Below the pieces are notes generated by a model. That model had not been told where the DNA came from and did not search any database. It was given only the letters and a program-made list of their open reading frames with translations. A stretch of DNA of 64,000 nucleotides from Bacilli bacterium (GTDB lineage: Bacteria; Bacillota_I; Bacilli_A; RFN20; UBA1709), in assembly GCA_017457045.1 (NCBI GenBank), contig JAFTIF010000016.1:37198-101197 (forward strand), written 5' to 3'. This document shows positions 10,340 to 18,420 of the stretch, one piece after another. Numbering within the stretch: position 1 is the first letter of the stretch; each line of letters starts with the position of its first letter. The translations under genes were made by a program, and so were the position numbers.

Positions 10340-10660
10340 ATGCAATATGAAAAAATGATTAGAATTAATACAGGGAGCGTGCTAATTCATTTTGAGGATG
10401 ATGTAGAATATAAAAAGTATTTATCAGAACTAAATAAATATTTGATATATATTATCTTGTCTATTTTTTTGATATTAGTCGGAACTTTTGGTATTATTTA
10501 TTTTATTTATAATTATAATTTTACACTTATTATAACATCGTTTGTCATAGAGATTATAGGGATTATAGTGACATTGTTATTTGAACCTATATTAAAAAAC
10601 TTTTATCAATATAAATTTAATCTAGTTTTAAAAGAGATAAAAAAAACAAATACAGAATAA
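10340..10660 (+). CDS. Small two-helix membrane protein
   Basis: 106 residues, with hydrophobic helices at about residues 37-58 and 62-83 and a charged tail. The start is 2 bases after the stop of the fusion helicase, so it is translationally coupled to it. I do not recognise a family. The coupling suggests a membrane-associated accessory to the helicase or a small effector, but nothing in the sequence proves this. A second frame continues past its stop (see 10666-10764), so the present end may come from a frameshift in an A-rich tract. Confidence 0.6.
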   Translation: MQYEKMIRINTGSVLIHFEDDVEYKKYLSELNKYLIYIILSIFLILVGTFGIIYFIYNYNFTLIITSFVIEIIGIIVTLLFEPILKNFYQYKFNLVLKEIKKTNTE

Positions 10661-10665
10661 CTTAT

Positions 10666-10764
10666 GATAATAATAAAACTGGACATATTACTTATGTTAA
10701 AAACGGAATAACTGAATCTATATATGTTTTTAAAGGAAAAAAATCTAAAGGTGCAAGAAAATAA
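10666..10764 (+). pseudogene. Possible 3' gene remnant between membrane protein and HNH gene
   Basis: In a different frame from the preceding gene, an open stretch reads through to TAA at 10762-10764. It has protein-like composition, with a GHITYVKNGITESIYVFKGK-type pattern resembling beta-strands. No start codon or ribosome site serves it. An eight-A tract lies just upstream at about 10639-10646. It may be the frameshifted end of the 10340 gene or a remnant of a lost gene. Confidence 0.3.
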
Positions 10765-10778
10765 GAAGGTTTAACATT

Positions 10779-11753
10779 ATGTTGAAAGATTTAAAAAAGG
10801 TAATTAGGGAATGTGAATATAGCAATACTTATAAGATGGCTTGGGCTAAAGCAATTATTGAGTTATCCAATAAGCATTTTTACAGTGCAAATGAATATAG
10901 TGAATTATCATTATTTGATATTGCTTTAAAGATGTTTAAGTATTATTGGGATCAAACTATATTCTTTAATCTTTTTCAATCTGCACCTAATCAACCACCT
11001 GTTATATTATCTGAAGTAAAAAGAATTATTGGTTTATTTAAAGAAAAAGTAGTTGTATTTAAACCAATTGTATTTGAAAGAGCTATTAGTTCTTTTGATA
11101 ATAATTTAAATAAAGAATTAACTAAATCTATAAGAAGATGCATAAGCAATATAAAAGTAAATGTTATGCCTTTTTTCTTGAATTTAAATTCTAATAAATA
11201 TGATTTTTATGAAATAGATAATGCAAATAATAAGATTATTATTAAAACATCATTTTTAAAAGAATTATATAACAATCAGGAAGACTTATTTGATTTAATT
11301 AACTATAGATGGTCTATGATGCTTGAAAACTATAATTCTTGTCCTAGAATTGCTAAGAAAGTTAGAATTATGGATGAACAAGAAATAAAAAGAACTCAAT
11401 TAAATAAATTTGATGAATATCTTGATTTAGAAAATGATAAACATATTTGTTTTATATGCGGCAAGGAAATAAGTGAACATGAATTATCAAGAGATCATGT
11501 TATTCCATGGAGTTATATGTACTCAGATGATTTATGGAATATAGTATATGTTCATAAAGGATGTAATTCTTCTAAATCTAATATTAATCCTTCACAAGAA
11601 GTAATAAATAAATTAAAAGAAAGAAATAATAGATTAAAAGAATTACTACATAGTAAATATGGAGACAGAAACTTAAAACTTCTACAAGAATTTGACTATG
11701 CTATTGAACATGACTTTGTAGATAAGTTCTATTTAGGATGTAAGGGGTGTTAG
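10779..11753 (+). CDS. HNH endonuclease-domain protein
   Basis: 324 residues. A helical N-terminal 210 residues has no family I recognise. The C-terminal part (about residues 222-275) is an HNH nuclease: CFICG zinc knuckle, then RDHVIPWS with the catalytic histidine, an asparagine in DLWNIVYVH, and KGCNSSKSN. HNH domains of this layout cut DNA in restriction and other defence systems. The stop is one base before the methyltransferase start, so nuclease and methyltransferase are coupled. The fact that a methyltransferase follows makes a modification-linked role worth considering, although that enzyme looks small-molecule-like rather than DNA-specific. Confidence 0.82.
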   Translation: MLKDLKKVIRECEYSNTYKMAWAKAIIELSNKHFYSANEYSELSLFDIALKMFKYYWDQTIFFNLFQSAPNQPPVILSEVKRIIGLFKEKVVVFKPIVFERAISSFDNNLNKELTKSIRRCISNIKVNVMPFFLNLNSNKYDFYEIDNANNKIIIKTSFLKELYNNQEDLFDLINYRWSMMLENYNSCPRIAKKVRIMDEQEIKRTQLNKFDEYLDLENDKHICFICGKEISEHELSRDHVIPWSYMYSDDLWNIVYVHKGCNSSKSNINPSQEVINKLKERNNRLKELLHSKYGDRNLKLLQEFDYAIEHDFVDKFYLGCKGC

Positions 11754-11754
11754 T

Positions 11755-12324
11755 ATGAATTATTATAATAAACATGCAAAAGAATATATCAATAACACTA
11801 AAAATGTGGATATGAAAGAATATTATGATATATTTGAAAGTTATCTAAAACCTAATGTTAAAATCTTAGATGTTGGTTTTGGTTCAGGTAGAGATTCATT
11901 GTATTTTAAAAATAAAGGTTATGAAGTAGTATCTATAGATCCTATTAAAGAATTTTGTGATAATGCTAGAAGTATTGGATTAGATAATGTAATTCAAATG
12001 TCTATCGAAGATATTAAATATGATAAAGAATTTGATGGTATCTGGGCATGTGCATCATTATTACATCTAAAATCTAATAAGCTAGTAGATGCATTTAATA
12101 AATGTTATAATGCATTAAAAGAAAATGGAGTAATGTATGTATCATTTAAATATGGGGATTTTGAAGGTATTATAGATGATAGATATTTTACATATTTAGC
12201 TGAAGAAACATTTACTAATATTATTAATCAAACTAACTTTAAGATAGATAAGTTGTGGATTAATAAAGATAAACTTAATAGAGGTGTTAAGTGGTTGAAT
12301 GTGATAATTAAAGGGGAAATTTAA
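11755..12324 (+). CDS. Class I SAM-dependent methyltransferase
   Basis: 189 residues with a Rossmann-type SAM-binding core. Motif I is ILDVGFGSGRDS near residues 37-48, an acidic residue ends strand 2 in VVSIDP, and IWACASLLHL occupies the motif IV position. The motif IV region is not the NPPY/DPPY of N6-adenine or N4-cytosine DNA methyltransferases. This resembles TehB/type 11 small-molecule methyltransferases. It sits between the HNH and HEPN genes with gaps of one and two bases, so it is part of one transcriptional unit. The substrate is unknown. Confidence 0.78.
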   Translation: MNYYNKHAKEYINNTKNVDMKEYYDIFESYLKPNVKILDVGFGSGRDSLYFKNKGYEVVSIDPIKEFCDNARSIGLDNVIQMSIEDIKYDKEFDGIWACASLLHLKSNKLVDAFNKCYNALKENGVMYVSFKYGDFEGIIDDRYFTYLAEETFTNIINQTNFKIDKLWINKDKLNRGVKWLNVIIKGEI

Positions 12325-12326
12325 TA

Positions 12327-12869
12327 ATGGAACAATATGATTCGTATTTATTACAGGCTTTAGCAACTACTGGATTAATTGTTGCTTTAGATAAAAAATA
12401 TAAAGCAGATAATGAATACTTTAATAAAATAGAATTTGATAATAATTCATTAAAAAATATTATTAAACGATCTAAAATAAGTAATCCTGCAACTCTTCAA
12501 ATGTTTTTGTATGCTTTGTTAGTTGCTCCATATGAGATGAACAAAGAGCACAAACTAAATATAGAATTTGATAAGTTGAATCAATATATAAAAAATCATA
12601 GCTGTAAATTCCATTCAAATTATTCATATGGCAATAATGAAATTACATACATCAAACATTTAAGGAATTCAATTTCACATTCTAAATGCTTTTATTTTAA
12701 GAGTGATAATAAATGCTTTGTAACATTTTCTGATCAAGATAATTATAATGGTAGAAATTGGAAATGTGATTTTACAATGAGAACAGAGGATGTAGGGGAA
12801 TTATTAGAAGAAATACAACGTATTATATTTAAGTATTTTAAAACAAAATATCCAGAAAGATGTATATGA
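12327..12869 (+). CDS. HEPN-family protein, putative ribonuclease effector (copy 1)
   Basis: 180 mostly helical residues with the motif RNSISH at residues 113-118. This fits the R-x4-6-H active site of HEPN ribonucleases, within a helix as expected. The C-terminal portion TEDVGELLEEI matches SEDVGAIIDET in the protein at 15512, so the two are paralogues. HEPN proteins often act as RNA-cleaving toxins in defence and toxin-antitoxin systems. The gene starts two bases after the methyltransferase stop. It ends with TGA. Function as an RNase is inferred from the motif only. Confidence 0.65.
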   Translation: MEQYDSYLLQALATTGLIVALDKKYKADNEYFNKIEFDNNSLKNIIKRSKISNPATLQMFLYALLVAPYEMNKEHKLNIEFDKLNQYIKNHSCKFHSNYSYGNNEITYIKHLRNSISHSKCFYFKSDNKCFVTFSDQDNYNGRNWKCDFTMRTEDVGELLEEIQRIIFKYFKTKYPERCI

Positions 12870-12905
12870 TTATAAAAAAACATCATGAAAAGAGGTGCTT
12901 AATAG

Positions 12906-13538
12906 ATGTATATAAATATAATGAATATATTGGAACAATTATCAATAAAAAGACCTTTATTTCATAATGAGAAAGATTTTCAATTTGAGTTTGCCTTATT
13001 GCTAAATCAATTAGGATATAAAACAAGATTAGAAACATATATTGGTAAAGAAAATGGCAAAAGAAAATACATTGATTTAGTTGCTATTGATGAAGAAAAA
13101 CAAGAGTGCTATTTATTTGAATTTAAATATAAAACTCTTGATAAACAAGTGATAATTGATAATGAAATATATGATCTCTTTAATCATGCAGCAAGGGATT
13201 TAGGATCATATGCTTTTTTGAAAGATGTACAAAGAATAGAGAACTTAATAAATAAAACTATTTTTAGTTATAAAGTTAAAGAAGGGTATGCAATACTATT
13301 AACTAATGATTTGGGATATCTTAAAGGATTTAAACAAAATTCATTATGTTATAATTATGGATTAGAAGATGGAAAATTGTTCGAGTCAAATAATGCTATT
13401 AAATTTTTAGTTCCCAATGATAAAGAAAAGAAAGATACTTCAATATCGCATTTAGATGAAATCATTTTTATAAATGAATATAAAATAGTATGGGAAGATT
13501 ATAGTAAGTATCTCAAATTACTTTTAATAAGAATATAG
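12906..13538 (+). CDS. PD-(D/E)XK nuclease-like protein
   Basis: 210 residues. A restriction-endonuclease-like core is visible near residues 50-85: IDLVAIDEE gives the strand aspartate and CYLFEFKYK gives the E-x-K pair. The context FALLLNQLGYKTRLETYIG before it fits the conserved helix-strand that precedes this core. The rest shows no domain I know. AGAGGTG eight bases upstream supports ATG 12906. It follows the HEPN gene by 36 bases and is closed by a strong terminator, so it ends the HNH-methyltransferase-HEPN block. It may be a stand-alone nuclease effector. Confidence 0.65.
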   Translation: MYINIMNILEQLSIKRPLFHNEKDFQFEFALLLNQLGYKTRLETYIGKENGKRKYIDLVAIDEEKQECYLFEFKYKTLDKQVIIDNEIYDLFNHAARDLGSYAFLKDVQRIENLINKTIFSYKVKEGYAILLTNDLGYLKGFKQNSLCYNYGLEDGKLFESNNAIKFLVPNDKEKKDTSISHLDEIIFINEYKIVWEDYSKYLKLLLIRI

Positions 13539-13554
13539 CAAACGAGAATTTTTC

Positions 13555-13578
13555 AGCAGCAATTATGCTGCTTTTTTT
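13555..13578 (+). terminator. Rho-independent terminator
   Basis: AGCAGC at 13555-13560 and GCTGCT at 13567-13572 form a stem around a six-base loop, followed by a T run. It separates the HNH block from the second helicase block. Confidence 0.8.
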
Positions 13579-13647
13579 GTCATTTGTTTCTTTATTATGA
13601 TTATGATAAAATTTATTTAAGATAATTTTAAGAAGTGGGTGAGATTT

Positions 13648-15522
13648 ATGATAGTTTATAGTGCTACTAAGGCAGAGTTTAATAACGATGTTATTATGAA
13701 TAATATTTCAGATAAGATTAAGAATATGCTATTACAAGCAAATATTCATGCTGGACAAGATGCTGAATATAGATCGTGGCAAAATTCTTTAAACTTTATG
13801 AATAATGTTTTAAATGATTCTGAAATAGCTGATGATGTTAGAGTTGCTATTGAATATCAAATACCACGTACTTCTAAAAGAGTAGATTTTATTATTGCAG
13901 GTGCTGATAATAATGATAAAAGTAATGTTATTATTGTTGAATTAAAGCAATGGGAAAAAGTTGAAAAGATAGATGATGAAATGCTTCATAGTGTAAGAGC
14001 ATTTACAGGTGGTGCTAATAGAATGGTATCGCATCCTTCTTATCAAGCTTACTCATATGCTGTATTTATTAGAAACTCATCTGAACAAGTACAAGATGAG
14101 GATATTAATATCGTTCCATGTGCATATTTACATAATTATGAAGAAAAGTATGTTGATCAACTAAATGATGAAATATATAGAATCTGGTATGATGAAGCAC
14201 CATTCTTTATTAAGACTCAAGTATTAGAATTAAGAAAGTTTATAAAAAAATACATCACTAAAAAATCCAGTGATGGAGATTTGTTATATAAGATTGATAA
14301 TGGAAGAATTAGACCTTCTAAATCATTACAAGATTGTCTTGTTTCTTTAATGAAAGGAAACAAGGAGTTTATGCTTTTAGATGAACAAGCTGTAGTTTAT
14401 GATATGTGTATTAAGACAATGAAACAATGTCTTAAAGATATGAAGAAAAGAACTATTATTATTCAAGGTGGTCCTGGTACTGGTAAATCAGTATTAGCTA
14501 TTAATTTATTGAAATATTATATTTCTATGATGGGATTAAATGCTAGTTATGTTACTAAGAACAGTGCTCCTAGAGAAGCTTATTTAAAATTATTAAGTAA
14601 ATCAGATTTAAAGAAAGAAGTTAATATAAAACAACTATTTAGATCTCCATTTGGTTTATGTCATTCACCTAGTAACTATTATGATTGTTTGATAGTTGAT
14701 GAAGCGCATAGACTTGTTAAACAAATGTATGGAGATTTCCAAGGACAAAATCAAATCATGGAATGTATTAATTCATCACTTCTTACTATTTTCTTAATTG
14801 ATGAAAATCAAAAGATAACTACTAAAGATATAGGATCAATTGATGAAATAAATAGATGGGCTAATGAACTTAATAGTAGAGTTATTATGAATGAAGAAAC
14901 TACTTTAACATCTCAATTTAGATGTAATGGTAGTGATCTATATATTCAATTATTAAATAATATTCTTCAAATTGGTGAACATGTTGATATTGATATTAAT
15001 GAACTTAATTTTGATCTTAAGATATTTGATGATCCAAATGTATTAAGAGATGAATTAAGAAAGAAAAATGATATTAATAATAAAGCTAGAATGGTAGCAG
15101 GTTATTGTTATGACTGGGATGTTAAAAATCATAGAGGAGAATATGATATTTATTTAGAAAACGATTTCAAAGCTAAATGGAATTTAGAAAATGATAAGAT
15201 ATGGGCGATTAATCCTGCATCATTTGAAGAAGTTGGATGTATTCATACTGCTCAAGGATTAGAATTTGATTATGTAGGTGTCTTAATAGGAAAAGACTTA
15301 AGATATGATGAAGAAAAGAATGAAATCATCATTGATAAATCAATGATTTCTAAAGATGATAAATCATCAGGTATTAGATCGTGTGGAGAAGGATTAGCTA
15401 GACAACTTATTAAGAATACATATAAGACTTTATTAACAAGAGGACAAACAGGATGCTATATCTATTGTGAGGATAAGGCATTAAGAGATTATATTAAGAG
15501 GAATATAAAAAATGGAATATAG
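13648..15522 (+). CDS. Second nuclease-DUF2075 (Schlafen group 3-like) helicase
   Basis: 624 residues with the same plan as the gene at 2948. A PD-(D/E)XK-like core shows KRVDFIIAG near residue 78 and IIVELKQWE near 97. The P-loop has Walker A QGGPGTGKS near 272-280, Walker B CLIVDEAH near 351 and a motif VI-like YKTLLTRGQTG near 592. ATG at 13648 is preferred over GTG at 13639, because GGTGA lies just upstream of 13648. The last 11 bases overlap the HEPN gene at 15512, which is tight translational coupling. Together with the MazG-like gene this is a compact nuclease-helicase/HEPN/pyrophosphohydrolase unit. Confidence 0.8.
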   Translation: MIVYSATKAEFNNDVIMNNISDKIKNMLLQANIHAGQDAEYRSWQNSLNFMNNVLNDSEIADDVRVAIEYQIPRTSKRVDFIIAGADNNDKSNVIIVELKQWEKVEKIDDEMLHSVRAFTGGANRMVSHPSYQAYSYAVFIRNSSEQVQDEDINIVPCAYLHNYEEKYVDQLNDEIYRIWYDEAPFFIKTQVLELRKFIKKYITKKSSDGDLLYKIDNGRIRPSKSLQDCLVSLMKGNKEFMLLDEQAVVYDMCIKTMKQCLKDMKKRTIIIQGGPGTGKSVLAINLLKYYISMMGLNASYVTKNSAPREAYLKLLSKSDLKKEVNIKQLFRSPFGLCHSPSNYYDCLIVDEAHRLVKQMYGDFQGQNQIMECINSSLLTIFLIDENQKITTKDIGSIDEINRWANELNSRVIMNEETTLTSQFRCNGSDLYIQLLNNILQIGEHVDIDINELNFDLKIFDDPNVLRDELRKKNDINNKARMVAGYCYDWDVKNHRGEYDIYLENDFKAKWNLENDKIWAINPASFEEVGCIHTAQGLEFDYVGVLIGKDLRYDEEKNEIIIDKSMISKDDKSSGIRSCGEGLARQLIKNTYKTLLTRGQTGCYIYCEDKALRDYIKRNIKNGI

Positions 15523-16087
15523 AATCGATGATAATAATGATAGGATATTAATACAAAATTTAGGAATTGTAAAATTATTAGAAGTATTGCATAATAACGA
15601 TTTTATTTATTCTGATTATTTCAAAGCACTAAAATGTGATGATTATTATAAAAAAATAATTTCTTCAATGGGCATTAACAACACATCATGTTTATTACTA
15701 ATGTTATTTCTCTTGTTAAATCAGCTAGTTGAATTGAATAAAAAAAAGAAAGAAATGGACTTACGTGAGTTAGAAATCTTTATCAGATCTAGAATTAGAT
15801 TTATATACTCAGACACAGAATCTTTTGCGTTTGATTGTAACTATATTGATTTTATTAGAAATTCAATTGCTCACTATAATACAAGATTTGAATTTAAAAA
15901 TGATAAAGTGGAGGTGTTTTTTACTTCTAAAATTTCAGTGAAAATTCAAGGAATTAAAAACAAACAAAAGCGATTAATAACTTTTTCTCTATATAGCGAA
16001 GATGTAGGCGCAATAATTGATGAAACTTTTAAAATCTCGCTTTTATACTTAGATAAAAAATATAAAAATAAAGAAAATAAGGAGTAA
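15512..16087 (+). CDS. HEPN-family protein, putative ribonuclease effector (copy 2)
   Basis: 191 residues, largely helical, with RNSIAH at residues 116-121 matching the HEPN R-x4-6-H active site. An IDF-RNSI-H context and the C-terminal SEDVG motif are shared with the protein at 12327. The ATG lies inside the helicase gene (11-base overlap) with GAGG upstream. MazG-like follows after 7 bases. Overlap with the helicase suggests the two products act together, for example the helicase sensing nucleic acid and the HEPN protein cutting RNA. That coupling is inference. Confidence 0.65.
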   Translation: MEYRIDDNNDRILIQNLGIVKLLEVLHNNDFIYSDYFKALKCDDYYKKIISSMGINNTSCLLLMLFLLLNQLVELNKKKKEMDLRELEIFIRSRIRFIYSDTESFAFDCNYIDFIRNSIAHYNTRFEFKNDKVEVFFTSKISVKIQGIKNKQKRLITFSLYSEDVGAIIDETFKISLLYLDKKYKNKENKE

Positions 16088-16094
16088 TATTTAT

Positions 16095-16421
16095 ATGGAT
16101 AGATTTGAACAAGTAAAAGAAAGAATAGATAAGTTTGTTAATGATAGAGATTGGAGACAGTTTCATACTCCTGCTAATCTCGCTAAATCAATATCTATTG
16201 AAGCTAATGAATTATTAGAATGTTTTCAATGGAATGATAATGATTTTGATTTAGAACATGTTAAAGAAGAATTAGCAGATGTTATGAATTATTGTATTCA
16301 AATGTCTCAAGTACTTAATGTAGATATCGTAGATATACTTAATTCTAAATTAGATAAAACAGAAAATAAGTATCCTATAAATAAGGCTAAAGGAGTATCT
16401 ACTAAATACGATAAGTTATAA
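16095..16421 (+). CDS. MazG-like nucleotide pyrophosphohydrolase
   Basis: 108 residues, a single MazG-like four-helix module. The metal-binding pattern is visible: EANELLE in the first half and EELADVMNYC in the second, the E-x2-E ... E-x2-D arrangement of all-alpha NTP pyrophosphohydrolases. The family hydrolyses (d)NTPs to NMPs. In this context it could deplete nucleotides during infection or clean up a signalling nucleotide. It follows the HEPN gene by 7 bases and is closed by a terminator. Confidence 0.82.
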   Translation: MDRFEQVKERIDKFVNDRDWRQFHTPANLAKSISIEANELLECFQWNDNDFDLEHVKEELADVMNYCIQMSQVLNVDIVDILNSKLDKTENKYPINKAKGVSTKYDKL

Positions 16422-16434
16422 GTATATGAAAGAT

Positions 16435-16465
16435 AAAAAGATGCACAAAAAAAGTGTATCTTTTT
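16435..16465 (+). terminator. Rho-independent terminator after MazG-like gene
   Basis: A 12-base stem (16435-16446 with 16454-16465, one G:U pair) around seven A residues runs directly into T's. It marks the end of the second helicase block. Confidence 0.8.
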
Positions 16466-16570
16466 ATTTTGCTAATTATAGACAATTTTCGCCAATAAAT
16501 ATATAATTTAAATAGGTAGAGAGACATATTTATAATATATAATTTATATTATTTCTTTTTTTGCGTGCAT

Positions 16571-16594
16571 AATTAAGAAATTAAGTTCTTAATT
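16571..16594. promoter_or_regulatory. Perfect 9-base inverted repeat upstream of unknown gene
   Basis: AATTAAGAA at 16571-16579 and TTCTTAATT at 16586-16594 flank ATTAAG. It lies about 50 bases before the start at 16646. It could be an operator or an mRNA hairpin; there is no T run that would make it a good terminator. Confidence 0.35.
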
Positions 16595-16645
16595 TATTTT
16601 TTACGTGATAAAAAAATAAAGAAATTTATGAAAAGGAGAAAAAGT

Positions 16646-17077
16646 ATGAAATGGAATAAAATAAATTATGATAATTTAGAAAAAGCAGCATATGGTTGCA
16701 ATAAAACTGATTATAAAATATTAAGAGATTTTTTGATTAATAATGAAATAATAGCTATTAGAAACCCTAGTTGGATAGGAACAACTATTAAAAGGTTTTT
16801 AGAACTTGGTGGTAAATCTTGTGGTAAAACTTATATTAATTTAAAGACTGAAATTCCTAACATTATAGATCATTGCAGATTGTATAAAAATAAGAAAGCA
16901 GAAGTATTTATTGTCTCTCATTCATATTTGCCAATTAAAAAAATAATTGAAGAATTTAATGCATGGAATGATGGAAACTTTACTTTGCATATTTTTGGTA
17001 GCGAAAAAAGTTGGTATTGGCCAGGAAACACAAATTTATTAATTATTACATTGGTAAATGTTAAAGTAAATTTCTAA
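16646..17077 (+). CDS. Uncharacterised protein (143 residues)
   Basis: I recognise no family. The protein has a mixed alpha/beta pattern, with strands AEVFIVSHSYLP and NLLIITLVNVKV and an aromatic GSEKSWYWPG loop near the C-terminus. ATG at 16646 is preferred over 16628, because AAGGAG at 16633-16638 sits seven bases before it. It has its own leader after a terminator and precedes a membrane protein by about 50 bases, so the two may be a pair. Its place beside the helicase blocks suggests accessory cargo. Confidence 0.6.
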   Translation: MKWNKINYDNLEKAAYGCNKTDYKILRDFLINNEIIAIRNPSWIGTTIKRFLELGGKSCGKTYINLKTEIPNIIDHCRLYKNKKAEVFIVSHSYLPIKKIIEEFNAWNDGNFTLHIFGSEKSWYWPGNTNLLIITLVNVKVNF

Positions 17078-17128
17078 TTTGGTGAAGTACTAAAAGCATA
17101 TAGATTAATATTAAAGGCGGTAATTAGG

Positions 17129-18298
17129 ATGATTATGAAAATTAAAAGTTTTTTTAATAAAAGAAAAATATCTAATTTTTTAAAAGTGGTAGTTTTTGAT
17201 GGGGTAGGAATATTGTTGTTTAGTTTTATAACCTTAATTTCATTTTTTGTAAATTTTAAAGAAGCCTCTATACTCATGAAGATATTTATGATTTTAGGGA
17301 ATATATATGGGTTGTTGATATTAGTATATGAAGGATTTATGTTATTTTATGATGCTTCGAAGAAAAATATTTTTTACTTATTTCCTTTTTTTATATCGTA
17401 TGTTCTTAGTGTTATTTGTTGTTTTGATTACTCTTTATTTGGAATAAAAGAATTTTTAGTTGGTATATTATTTTTAATTATTATACTTGAAGGTGTTTAT
17501 TTAGTTTTTAAAAAGTTTTTTTTGCATTATTTGTCTAATAGCAAAAAAATATTATTTTTAATTTCTTTTTCAACTTTATTGATAATCGTTTCTATAATTA
17601 ATGAAAAATTAAGTTCTTCATTTAATGGTATTATATATTATCAGATAAGTTTAGGCTTAATATATTTAATAGCTATTTCTATTTATATCTATAAGGCGTT
17701 AAATAACCAAAAAGGGAATAATCTTAATTCTCTATTTAATTTTATATTTTGGGGTTTATTAATAATAATTTCCTTTCCTTTTTACATTGAATGGTGCAAT
17801 TTGTTTCAAGACAATTTTGATGCCTTCGTAAATATTTATGCATCTTTAATAGGTGGAGGAATAACATTGGGTGGTGTTGCTTGGACTATAAAGAAATCAG
17901 ATATAGATAGAGTAAGAGAAAAAAACAATTCAGTAAAGCCTTATATATATGCAGCTTCTATTATGGGCGATTATAATGGGGAAAAAAGTGTACTTTTACA
18001 ATTTACGAATAACGAAAACAATAAAAATGAAAGATTTTTAGGAGTAATAAAAAATACGGACAATGGGGTATTTATTGCGGAAAAATTGATTGTTAACAAT
18101 GTTCCATATGGCATATTATATAGTACAATTTTAGATAAAAATTATTTTGCAGAAATATGTTTCTATACATTTGAAAATATAAATATTGAATCACTATTTT
18201 TAGTTGGGTCAGATGTGTTAGGAAATGAAATTAAATATGAATTAATTATAGATAGTGATAGGAAAGAAATAATTAATGTAAAAGAAGCTGCAAAATAA
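17129..18298 (+). CDS. Multi-pass membrane protein with soluble C-terminal domain
   Basis: 389 residues. About seven hydrophobic helices occupy residues 20-260. The last is the glycine-rich IYASLIGGGITLGGVAWTI, followed by a charged KKSDIDRVREKN segment and a beta-rich cytoplasmic domain of about 115 residues. Membrane segment plus a short charged linker plus a beta domain is a layout met in membrane-anchored accessory proteins, but no specific family is recognised. AAAGGCGGT six bases upstream supports the start. A terminator follows. Confidence 0.65.
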   Translation: MIMKIKSFFNKRKISNFLKVVVFDGVGILLFSFITLISFFVNFKEASILMKIFMILGNIYGLLILVYEGFMLFYDASKKNIFYLFPFFISYVLSVICCFDYSLFGIKEFLVGILFLIIILEGVYLVFKKFFLHYLSNSKKILFLISFSTLLIIVSIINEKLSSSFNGIIYYQISLGLIYLIAISIYIYKALNNQKGNNLNSLFNFIFWGLLIIISFPFYIEWCNLFQDNFDAFVNIYASLIGGGITLGGVAWTIKKSDIDRVREKNNSVKPYIYAASIMGDYNGEKSVLLQFTNNENNKNERFLGVIKNTDNGVFIAEKLIVNNVPYGILYSTILDKNYFAEICFYTFENINIESLFLVGSDVLGNEIKYELIIDSDRKEIINVKEAAK

Positions 18299-18305
18299 CT
18301 ATAAG

Positions 18306-18350
18306 AATCTCTTAAAAAAATGAAGATAATTGTTTTTTAGGAGATTTTTT
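18306..18350 (+). terminator. Rho-independent terminator
   Basis: A 14-base stem (18306-18319 with 18333-18346, one wobble pair) runs into further T's after the membrane protein gene. Confidence 0.7.
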
Positions 18351-18420
18351 GTGTGAATAAGAATTCTAATAAAAAGTAATGTCATTATATGATATAATTA
18401 TCTTAGAAAGGATGATGTCT

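Noticed and set aside
10779..12324. Classical restriction-modification pair
   Set aside because: The methyltransferase lacks the NPPY/DPPY or cysteine motifs of DNA methyltransferases and looks like a small-molecule enzyme.
600..16500. Prophage or integrative element bounded by integrase and att sites
   Set aside because: No integrase, capsid, terminase, relaxase or flanking direct repeat is visible, so only a defence-like island is claimed.
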